Shown piece after piece: positions 1 to 9,800 of a DNA stretch of 64,000 nucleotides. Each line of letters begins with the position of its first letter. Within the stretch, counting starts at the first letter, position 1. The DNA comes from Tritrichomonas musculus (taxonomy: Eukaryota > Parabasalia > Tritrichomonadida > Tritrichomonadidae). A model generated the notes under the pieces. The model saw only the letters and a list, made by a program, of their open reading frames with translations. It did not search any database and had not been told where the DNA came from. The stretch lies in the NCBI GenBank assembly GCA_039105265.1, contig JAPFFF010000001.1:5208001-5272000 (forward strand), written 5' to 3'. The translations under genes were made by a program, and so were the position numbers.

Positions 1-2838
1 ATCTTGATGATTATGTTTAATGTGGCAAGCTAAAGCACTGGCGTTGTTGACGATATAATTGCAATCAGCGACAGGACATTTATGTATAATCCTGAATTTT
101 GGTAAGTCAGATGGGAAGTCATCATCGATAATTTCCCATCTCAGCTTACAATTGTATACAAATTCAACTGCAGCATGCTCATTGGGTAAGAACCTGTCTC
201 CATGCTTGAATTTCCAATGAGCATGCAGAGCTGCGCATGATTGAAAGACGTCCTCACATAGCGGGCAATAAAATTGTCCTACTCCAAGCCATCTGAGCGT
301 TTTTTTCATGTACAGAATGATAGGAATATTAAAGAACTCAACATCAGAAAATTGATAAAAGTTGATATGCGCATCTTTAACTTTCTTAAGAAAGTCAACT
401 AGCTGGACTTTCGTTTCAATGGATTTAAGACCGTCAATAATCCATTGTAATGAAAGATCGACATCATGATCACTATAAGAATTAGAATCATTATGATCAC
501 CATCATCAGAGTTTCTAGAAGTTAACGATGAGTTAGAGGAAGTAAGATCCGTGTCAGAGTTATTCTGACTTTGTGCTGGAAAGTCGGATGAGTGAAAATC
601 TGAGCCAGAGATCGTCGAGTCAGATTCAGAGGTCAAATCGGAATGAGTGCCACAAGAAGTGTGTGAACAAGAACGCGAGCTAGCCAATAAATAAATAGCA
701 TTTGCAAGCTTCTCGATCTTGTCAGTGAGTGGGCGGTCCTCTGGAAGAGTATGCAGAGGAATCTCTTTATCCTTCCACTCAACAGTGAACTTCGGGACAT
801 GAACAACTGTTTTAACAGTGTCATCGACGACTTCGACTATATGATTTTGAATGTGCGCTGTTGAAGAAATAAATTGATTTTGAACCTCGACAGCGTGATT
901 TTGTACTGTTGCTTGAGAGATTAACTTACTTTGATTGACATCAACTTGGTGACTTTGAACGTTAGCTGTTGATGAAATGATATGATTATTAACATCAACA
1001 GTATGATTTTGAACGGTAGCTTGAGAGATGAAATTACTTTGATTAACGTCCACTTGATGGTTTTGGACAATAGCTGTTGATGAAATAATTTGATTCTCTA
1101 TATCAACAGCATGATTCTGAACTGTAGCATTAGATAATAAATTGATAGAGTTTACATCAATGAGGTGGTTTTGAACGTTAGCTGTTGATGAGATCAGCTG
1201 GTTACTGACATCAACAGCGTGACTTTGGACTGTAGCTTGGGTAGTCAAACAGTTTTGAGTTACATCGACATGGTGGTTTTGAACGTTAGCTGTTGATGAG
1301 ATCAGCTGGTTACTGACATCAACAGCGTGACTTTGGACTGTAGCTTGGGTAGTCAAACAGTTTTGAGTAACATCGACATGGTGGTTTTGAACGTTAGCTG
1401 TTGACGAGATCAGCTGGTTACTGACATCAACAGCGTGACTTTGAACTGTAGCCTGGGTGCATAAGTTATTTTTAATAACGTCAACTAGGTGGTTTTGGAC
1501 TAGTGCTGTTGATGAAATAACTTGATTATTAACATCAACAGTGTGATTTTGAACTGCAGCTTTAGTAATTAAGTTGCTATGATCAACTTCAACTTGATGA
1601 TTCTGAACCTTTGCTTTCGAAGATAACCATTGAAAGTCGACATCAACGGAGTGATTTTCGATAGTCGCAGTGGATGGGGAAGGCTCGTTCTTCAAAGCGA
1701 CTAGAGGAGCGGGAACAGAAGCAGGCAGAGAAGGAGGGATTTCACCGGAAATGGTAGGCAAACACTGCAATTGAGGATTGCTAGTAGGCGAGATGAAGTT
1801 GTAAAAGACATTGGTAGAATTAAAGGACCAACTGGAACGGATGTTTTGCAAGACTGAGTTGAAAAAGGTTCGGTTGCACAAATAATTGCCATTAAAAAGG
1901 TTATTGAAATTAACATTTTGTGTAGAATTATTCACAAAGGTAAGTTGGAAAATATGAGCAACATTTTGGACTAACTGAGAGTTATTTTGATCGAATGTAT
2001 ATGGAGGAACAGGAATACAGTCAGGAGGTAGAAATGAGGAAGGAACAACAGTCTTAGAAGCGGATTCTTCCTCCGAAGGAGGGATAAAGGGAGCAAGACT
2101 GTTAATAAGAGGTTGACCATTTGTGATCATAAATTGACCTCTCCCAACAAGAACACCTTCCGCTGAAATATTGTTTTGTTTATAGAATAAAGGCAAGTGT
2201 GGCGCTAAAGAGGGGTCACAGGTGACAATAATCCACAAAGGATTGGGATGATGATTATCAATCATCGGATTGTAATGAATGCCCGCCTGTAAAATAATTT
2301 CAGAGCCATGTAAACGGGTAGAATTTGTAGGTGAAATCTCGGAAGGTTCCTCTACTGAAGTTGCTGAATTAACATTTGCATTAGGTGAATCAGCGAAGTC
2401 GTTAGGTGGTGGAGAGGGAATGTCGGGTGGAGGTTGCGAACGATTGGGTGAGGTGAAAGAATCGATAGGTTGAGTTCTCCTACCCAAATTTAACATTGAG
2501 CATTTACAAGGGCGATTCCGATGAGAGAGGTCGTAGCGATCATATTCTACACCTATAGTAGGGTCGAAGTTGGTAGTAGAATTGACGAAATCGAACCCCC
2601 TCTGATTAAGATATTTTTGAATATCATGCCGCGAAGCATGGTTAAGCTTTGAGAATTGGCAAGATGAATTGTAATCGTTAGCAAATGAGGTTCCATTTGT
2701 TGGAATTTGAGGTGAATTGATATTCGAGATATTATTTCGATTATTGTAGAAATTGTCAATAAAATCGTCGTGAGCGGTATCAATCGATTCAGCTCTTTGC
2801 GCTGATTCGGAAAATATACAATTTGTCGGGTAAAACAT
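1..2838 (-). CDS. R2-like retrotransposon ORF, copy A (partial, third subfamily)
   Basis: The minus-strand frame is open from the ATG at 2838 to the left edge (946 codons), so the reverse transcriptase and endonuclease parts lie outside. What is visible matches the N-terminal half of the other four copies: a start of the MFYPTNCIFSESA type, a conserved block beginning SEIILQAGIHYNP and ending in GRGQFMITNGQ (about residues 185-245), an 18-residue repeat array, an acidic Ser/Asp-rich linker, then C2H2 zinc fingers (FYCPLCEDVFQ and CPVADCNYIVN). It is much more diverged than copies B-E are from each other and is the unit farthest from the tRNA gene. I infer an older or separate subfamily. No stop codon was found in the visible frame. 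The family is firm; whether the full gene is intact cannot be told. Confidence 0.88.
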   Translation of the reverse strand, partial: MFYPTNCIFSESAQRAESIDTAHDDFIDNFYNNRNNISNINSPQIPTNGTSFANDYNSSCQFSKLNHASRHDIQKYLNQRGFDFVNSTTNFDPTIGVEYDRYDLSHRNRPCKCSMLNLGRRTQPIDSFTSPNRSQPPPDIPSPPPNDFADSPNANVNSATSVEEPSEISPTNSTRLHGSEIILQAGIHYNPMIDNHHPNPLWIIVTCDPSLAPHLPLFYKQNNISAEGVLVGRGQFMITNGQPLINSLAPFIPPSEEESASKTVVPSSFLPPDCIPVPPYTFDQNNSQLVQNVAHIFQLTFVNNSTQNVNFNNLFNGNYLCNRTFFNSVLQNIRSSWSFNSTNVFYNFISPTSNPQLQCLPTISGEIPPSLPASVPAPLVALKNEPSPSTATIENHSVDVDFQWLSSKAKVQNHQVEVDHSNLITKAAVQNHTVDVNNQVISSTALVQNHLVDVIKNNLCTQATVQSHAVDVSNQLISSTANVQNHHVDVTQNCLTTQATVQSHAVDVSNQLISSTANVQNHHVDVTQNCLTTQATVQSHAVDVSNQLISSTANVQNHLIDVNSINLLSNATVQNHAVDIENQIISSTAIVQNHQVDVNQSNFISQATVQNHTVDVNNHIISSTANVQSHQVDVNQSKLISQATVQNHAVEVQNQFISSTAHIQNHIVEVVDDTVKTVVHVPKFTVEWKDKEIPLHTLPEDRPLTDKIEKLANAIYLLASSRSCSHTSCGTHSDLTSESDSTISGSDFHSSDFPAQSQNNSDTDLTSSNSSLTSRNSDDGDHNDSNSYSDHDVDLSLQWIIDGLKSIETKVQLVDFLKKVKDAHINFYQFSDVEFFNIPIILYMKKTLRWLGVGQFYCPLCEDVFQSCAALHAHWKFKHGDRFLPNEHAAVEFVYNCKLRWEIIDDDFPSDLPKFRIIHKCPVADCNYIVNNASALACHIKHNHQD
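847..1656 (-). repeat. Coding 54-bp repeat array, copy A (15 units)
   Basis: Fifteen in-frame 54-bp units code for 18-residue repeats. Two unit types alternate (one with VDV-NQ-ISSTA-VQ, one with VDV-Q-LxxQATVQ), giving a 36-residue higher-order repeat. Paired stems CTGTTGATG and CATCAACAG recur in the nucleotide sequence. Confidence 0.85.
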
Positions 2839-2862
2839 CAAATAAAATTCCTAAAAAAAAAA

Positions 2863-2876
2863 CTCCTCCCGTGTGG
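2863..2876 (-). repeat. Target-site repeat, junction 1
   Basis: CTCCTCCCGTGTGG, identical to the 3' 14 nt of the tRNA-Asn gene read on the plus strand. It separates copy A from the ORF-less unit at 2877. This is the only junction where the A that normally precedes the T-run of the 5' side (element strand) is absent. Confidence 0.9.
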
Positions 2877-3726
2877 ATTGTTTATTAAAAGCGGTTAGAA
2901 ATGCATAAAAGCAAAAAGGAAGCGAAAGTTCGCAAAACTTTCAATCAAAAAAAGCAATTTTGTAAGAAAAAAAGGTATGCTTAAACCTTTAAAGTGAGAC
3001 CAACTTGAGCATAAGGAGCAACAGAACAATTAAAAAAATATTCAATTAATTGAGAGGGAACGACTATTAATTGAATAATGAACGATCAACAATTGAAAGC
3101 CATATGATCGTCGTCTGAATGGATCTCATGGGCATCCATCCGTTGAGTCTATAGACGCATTGAGCCATAGCAACTTAAATAGGATATATATATCCGTCAA
3201 AGTTTAATCGGCAGCCGTCAAGCACTCTTCAGGGCCCGGAAGAGATAAGGAACATCAAGTGGACTCAATAAAAGAGGGCGACTCCAATAACAAAGAGAGT
3301 AAATTAACTTCGATCTGAGCTATGTATAGTCTATAAATAACGTAAAATACTGCAAATTAAAGATGTAAAATAGAGTCAATAAGACAGTATGATCGAAGGA
3401 ATCTGAATAAACAACATGAGAGAGAGGAGAATAATAACATAAGAGTAAAAGAATGAGATTTTGGTTCTAGAATATATATCTGATCGAATGACAAGTATAA
3501 CGTTAAGAGCTGAGATTGATAAATTGTAATGAACTAAGGTAGTATAACTGAGTGATATATCGAGTGGTCGGACTTTGTGATATGAGTTCTAATATAATTG
3601 AAATCAGTTTTGAAAATTTTGAGAAAAGTCGAGAAGAGTGGTATCAATCGACTCAGTAGAAGGTGCTGATCACGAATATGTAGCTAAAGTTAACCAAAAC
3701 CTCGGAAATAAAAATGAAAAAAAAAT
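2877..3726 (-). mobile_element. ORF-less tRNA-Asn-targeted unit (850 bp)
   Basis: Bounded on both sides by the 14-bp target repeat and oriented like the ORF-bearing units. Its element-strand 5' end starts ATTTTTTTTCATTTTT and contains the family 5' stem-loop at 3649-3674. Its 3' end finishes in TAATAAAC. The 3' half is rich in hairpins (ATTCAATTAAT/ATTAATTGAAT, ATGGAT/ATCCAT, CTCTTC/GAAGAG). Nearly the same as the unit at 37080-37928. No credible ORF. Best read as a non-autonomous partner moved by the R2-like protein. Confidence 0.8.
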
Positions 3727-3740
3727 CTCCTCCCGTGTGG
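3727..3740 (-). repeat. Target-site repeat, junction 2
   Basis: The same 14-bp tRNA-Asn 3' end, lying between the 3' end of copy B (TAATAAACGAATTTA on the element strand) and the 5' T-run of the ORF-less unit to its left. Confidence 0.9.
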
Positions 3741-3745
3741 TAAAT

Positions 3746-3805
3746 TCGTTTATTAATCATTAGAGTAAGTATAAAATACTAATAAACGAGAGTGATGATT
3801 CACTC
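3746..3805 (-). other. Nested hairpins in the retrotransposon 3' UTR
   Basis: TCGTTTATTA (3746-3755) pairs perfectly with TAATAAACGA (3780-3789) and encloses a small AGTAT/ATACT-type stem. Next to it GAGTGA-TGAT-TCACTC (3790-3805) is a perfect hairpin. The same sequence ends copies C, D and E. R2-type proteins are known to recognise structured 3' UTR RNA, so this is a plausible RNA-binding site; that role is inferred. Confidence 0.6.
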
Positions 3806-3847
3806 ACAATAAAATAAAAGGGGCGGGCCCCAATAAAAAAAATCTGC

Positions 3848-6800
3848 CTAAAATTCAGAAGAGGAGTGTTGGACTCCCTCCTCTTCGGTAGCGGAGGCAG
3901 GGTCGGCACCTTGAGTTTGGTTCCATAGTGGGGTGGTGCCTGGATTTTCCAGTACGTCAGTTTCATCATCAGTAGTGTCAAGCTCAGACGGGGGCCCCGA
4001 CCTGTCAACATCCGCACTTGCATCAATGAGTTCCCGCCATTCTTCGTCGTCCAGGATGTTGACAGAGTTGTACTCATCGTCTGCGGACTCCCCGTCGGTA
4101 ACATTGGAGCTAGTATCATTGAGATCATTAGAATCATCGTCACCATCAGTATCAAGAACATTAACATTTTCAACATCGTTATCATAATCGTTACCATTAT
4201 TATCGTTATCGTTATCTTCATCTTCATTGTTGTCGTTAACCCTCTTCTTAATCTTAGTATCAATGTACAATATCATAGATTCCCGTAAAGCGGCTGCTAC
4301 CATCCTCCCTGCAAGTTTGAGTGCGTCTTTGGTCGTGACTGTCACTTTCTTGAGTTCATTGATGGTGTCATCGGGTATTGCACCGAGGGAGGAGACAATG
4401 AACACAAATAGCGACACATTGCAGTTCAACTGGTTTCTGCAATCATCGACAAGCTTCTGGTACTTGTTCAACTTCTCTCTGCGTCGTATGACTAAGGTGG
4501 ATTCATCATCATCGCCAGATAACATTCCGTATGGGATGGTGAATTCAGCTATCTTCAGCTGGTCACCGTCCCACCACCATACATCTGGTCTGAGAGAAGC
4601 AGAGTCACCAGTGATGTGTTCGTTGCTGCGTCCACGAACACTTTGGTTACAATGCACGATGACTCTCTTCTTTTCGGTAAGGTACTTGCAAAGTACCTTG
4701 ACAACTTCGTCGTGTCTCTTTGTGAATTTGTGTTTGCACCGCTTGCACCCGTTTAAGATGTGATTGAGAGTTTCAATCTGTCCACAACGAGTGCAACGGT
4801 TACTCATTTGAGGGTTTCTGTGAGCAGCAAGTGATGCTGTCATGAGCGTATTCGTACGTGCTTTGATAGCGAATCTGACAACAGAGTCCGCCATCAAAGC
4901 ATTGGGCTTCATGAAGTAGTTGCTCAATGGTGAGTTTTTCAATGTCGTGAATGTATGTCCTCTCATCTTGTGCTGACAAAGATCTGAATAGTAACGGTCA
5001 CTCATGACTTTCATGATGTGTTTAACAACATTAGAGGTGTTAACATCAAATGTGACATTACTATTCAGATCTTTGAGCGTAAACATATCATCTTTGAGTA
5101 TCAGACCCATGTTAGCGTCGTGCAAAGCTTTAACACATCGGGCTAAGATGTTCGACGTCCCGCGGTTACGCTTTGCATCTAACGCACCATTGTCTTTAAC
5201 TTTTAGGTGCAAGAACGGTGAAGTCAAGTCGATGGTAGCATCCCTGAAGATGATCTCGGCTTCATCAGAAGCCTTGACCATATCACGGATGCTTTTATCG
5301 TTAGACTCCATCAAAGCAATGTAGAGTCTGATAGTGAGAGCTTTCTGGCGATCTGTGAGTTTCTGTATGTAAAGACCGCCATCGTTTTTCGTCGTGTAGA
5401 ACCAGGCGGTTGGAATACCAGCAGCACCGATCATTTTGGACAGCTTGCCCCGAATGAGTTCATCTAATCGACTGAGGCAATTTGTCGGTGCTGTGTTCGC
5501 CATCAGTTCGTAGTCAATCTTGGGAATCACGAACCGTTTGATGGCGTCAACCGCTTGTGTGAACCGAAGAGCGCTGCTAGTAATTCGAATGACGTCCTTC
5601 GTCATGTCTTCGATTCGCCGAAAAACGTGATGTTTACGCTGCGAAGATTTGCACGCGATTGGAAGTCCGAGATACGTTGTATTGTTCTGAATACTGATGT
5701 TATCAATACGTCCTCCAGCAATGGTGAAGTTGTCGTTCAACACACTGCGAGAACCATTGTGAGCAATGTATGTGAAAGCGTGGCACTTCTTGCAGTTGAT
5801 CTTCATGTCGCCTGCATAACTGCAGAAGTGCTCCACGACCGAAAGCAAGTTCTTCATCCCGACTTCCGAGTCCGAGAACACGATTATGTCATCGGCGTAA
5901 GCTTGAACGGTTGTCGCTGAGTCCAACCAATGATAACCGTCCTCCTTGCAAGCGTTCAACCGCGCGAGGAGAGGTTCGATACAAATGTTGAATAACGTCG
6001 GACTCAGCGGACAACCTTGCTTGACGCCTTTGCGAAAACAGATAGAATTAGATCGTCTGTTGTTGCTGATGATCTTCGTCGAAGAGTCTCTGTACGAATT
6101 AATAATCGTTTTAACAAAAGAAAGATCAAAGCCAATGTCTGTAAGATTCTTTTTAATAAGTTTATGTGGTACGGAACCAAATGCATCAGAAAAGTCGATC
6201 GTCGTGATGTAGAGTGACTTTTGGTTCCGTGCAGCATCGTGTATCATCTCATCAACCACAGTTGCATGCTCAGCCGCTCCAGCTGGAATACGCATGAATC
6301 CTTTCTGACTCGGTGATATGAACCTATGTTTTGAATTCAGCGTTTGAAGCGAGCGGCTGATGTGACACATCAGCATCCGATAAATCGTCGGAGTGATGGT
6401 GATAGGACGCCACGAATGGGCGTCGTCAGGGTCTCCTTTCTTAAACAACATGACGGTTTTGTTCATTTTCAACACCTCCGGAAAGAGACCCGTGTCAAGC
6501 ATGCAACACAACACATTCTTGATGATCGTCGCCGTGACACTCCCGCCAACCTTCCACACACCATTTGAAATGCCGTCGCATCCGACGGCAGACAGATTGG
6601 ATCTCGATCTGACCGCTTTGAGAATAGCTTCTTCGTTGAGGATGAGTGATTTGAGTTCATCAGAATTATTCGATGAAATTCTGCGCTGAAGAGTGTAAAC
6701 ACCATCTGGGTCATCCCCGAGAGCAGCAGCATCGCTCCACGAGGACCCGTACACGTTCTCGAAATCTTCGACTGGGACGACACATTCCGGTGTGTCGTCG

Positions 6801-9800
6801 TTCAACACGAACCAGTCGAGTGTACGTTTGGCGTCTTCAGCGTAGAATTTCTGAAGGAACTTCTTGTAGCCAAGCGAGGAAGGAGAGTTGTTGAGAATCT
6901 CCAATTCCTCTAGCTTGGCACGTATGAATTTCATCCTTTCATCGTAATGCTCATCGTAAATCAAACCGTCAATTGAGTCCAAGTCACCACTCCCAAGAAG
7001 TTGAGAGAACTCCAAAGGAGCCTGTGACAGAAAGCGAACAAGCTTTTCTTTGATGTCTGCGATGACATTACGTTGAGGTTGATCGAGATCTTCATCAGTG
7101 ATGTGAATGCGGGAATGCAGGAGTTCAATACCAGCGATGAATTTGGAGGCCGACTTCATCTGAATCGGTGTCTCCAAGGAATGCGGGCGACGAATCTTAT
7201 CTGAACCTCTCCGTGCCGAACGAACGAACTTCCTAATCGACTTCCGTAGAATGAGAATGATTTTCGAAATCATCCCTTCGCAGAGAAGCATTCGGCTGCT
7301 CTTTTCCAAAGAGTCAGAGAGGTTAATAGCTTCATTATACCAATTGAGAACATCCTTGACTTCACTGTTAAACACTTCTTCGAACTTTTTCCTGTGTTTC
7401 GCTAAACGGTCACCCCACAGCTTCGGGAGGTGCACGAAATCATCATCTTCCTTCATGCACCTCGACTTCCAATTCTCAGCTTTGGACAGGCAACTCTCAA
7501 TGTCCACGATCGAAGCTGACGCTGGGTGAGCCGGATGTTCATCAATTGTGTGAGTATCTTCTTCGCTAGATGAAGAGACTGAATGCAAGTGCGCCTCAGG
7601 TAGTCTCTCGTTGGCAGGTATGAACCCAGCCTGTCGTCTCCGTCTGCGTGAGTCTTCCCCGCGACGACGATCTTCCATCACTTGGAGATCCACCGATTCG
7701 TCTGCCCGAGGTTGCACTGGCATCTGTCTCTCATCATCTTGAGTGACTCTGTTCTCACTCCTCACAATCTTGATTCTCTCCAGGTCAGTGTTGGCTTCAC
7801 GAATTTCATCGTCATCGGTTTCAGGCGAAAGCCAATTAACGGATATACTGATGTCGATTGCCTGAACCCGATGACCTTCAACATTGGCCTGGGGATGTGA
7901 TCTGTTGGTATGCTGTTTGACTGTAGCTTTGTCTCTACCAACGAAGTCCTTGCATTTCATGCACAAGGAACCGTGCAGGTCATGGTAAACATCGCTAGCC
8001 ACAAGTAATTTCCGATGTTTCTTAGCGTGCAGAATGCTCATCGCCCAGAAGACTCCAACTTCACGTTTAAGCGCTTCCATGTCCTGGTGCGATGAGCCCA
8101 TGTGGCTGCTCAATGAGTTCGCTCTGCTGACCAAGTAGTCGCAGTCGCTGCACGGACAAACGTGAATGGTACGATAGTGAAAAGCGTCAGGCGGAAGGTG
8201 AGGTGAATCGATCTTCCACCTCAGCTTCCTGCCGACAATGTACTCGAACGCCGCTTGCTCCAGAGGAATGTTATTCGTCGTGTGCGTCGATTTGAGGTGA
8301 AAAGACAAGGACGCACATGTGGGAAACGTTTTGTCGCAGCAAGGGCAGTAAAACTGCCCAACTCCTAACCATCTGTCTTTCTGATACATGAGGAGAATGA
8401 TAGGAGTGTCAACGTCGCTAACGTTTGCGAATGGTGAAGTGTCGATGTTTGCCACCTGCAAGATATCAATGAGAGACTTCATGTCTGTTTTGGTCTTCAC
8501 ACCAGCCAATTCGCTCACGATCCAATCAATGGAAACATTGTCACCCACAGGTGAAGAAGGATTATCATCACTACCACCGTGATTGTCATCATCGGAATGA
8601 TCAGAGTGTTCAGAGTGAGAATGAGCATCGGTGAACTCTTCAGCACCACTAACAACGCTGCTTGTACCAGAAGAGTTACTGGTAGTTTGAGTACCTAAGG
8701 AGTTGGTTCGAGATCCGAGGAAATTATTGTTTGAGAATGTGTTAAGCAACGAATGGTTCCCAGAGAGAGTAAATAGTGGAACCACTTTCTCATTGATCTC
8801 GAACACAAACTTAGGTACCTCAATCACTGATGTGAATAATTTCTCCTTCGTGACTACTTGATGATGATCGATGTGAGCAGTTGACGTGACAACCCGATCG
8901 TCAACGCCAACAGAATGGTGCGTGATGTGAGCCGTTGACGTGACGGTTTGGTTGTCAACGTCAACGTTGTGGTGAGTGACGTGAGCTGTTGACGCGACAA
9001 CCCGATTGTCAACGTCAACAGCGTGATGAGCGACGTGAGCTGTTGACTTGACAATCTGATTGTCAACGTCAACAGCGTGATGAGCGACGTGAGCTGTTGA
9101 CTTGACAATCTGATTGTCAACGTCAACAGTGTGATGAGCGACGTGAGCTGTTGACTTGACAATCTGTTGACAGTCAACAGCGTGATGAGCGACGTGAGCT
9201 GTTGACTTGACAATCTGATTGTCAACGTCAACAGCGTGATGAGCGACGTGAGCTGTTGACTTGACAGTCTGATTGTCAACGTCAACAGCGTGATGAGCGA
9301 CGTGGGCTGTTGACTTGACAATCTGATTGTCAACGTCAACAGAATGATTAGCAACGAGGGCTGTTGACTTGACAGTCTGATAGTCAACGTCAACAGAATG
9401 ATGAGCGACGTGGGCTGTTGACTTGACAATCTGATTGTCAACGTCAACATTATGATGTACCACGTGTGCCGTTGACGCGACAATCTGATTGTCGACGTCA
9501 ACGCTATGATGAGCAACATGAGCCATTGACGCGACAACCCGATTGTCGACGTCAACGCTGTGGTGAGCTACATGAGCAGTTGACTCGACAGTCTGGTTGT
9601 CGACGTCAACGCTATGATGAACAAGATTAACATTGTTATGAGAAACATTATAGTTAGAGATATTATTATTAATGAAACTATTATTAGTGAAACTATTACT
9701 ATTATTAACATTGAACATATTGGTATTCATGACTGACATGTGATTTGAAAAGTCGGTGAAGTGATTATTGCAACCGATGTTGCACGAGAATGAGACCGCC

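Noticed and set aside
2785-2838. HDV-like or hammerhead self-cleaving ribozyme at the element 5' end
   Set aside because: R2 elements often have one, so I looked; the simple stem-loop lacks the nested double-pseudoknot layout, and no CTGATGA...GAAA core was seen. Not excluded for a more diverged form.
3933-7529. Plus-strand ORFs opposite the retrotransposon coding region
   Set aside because: They recur in each copy only because the minus-strand gene is nearly identical; their composition is that of an antisense frame.
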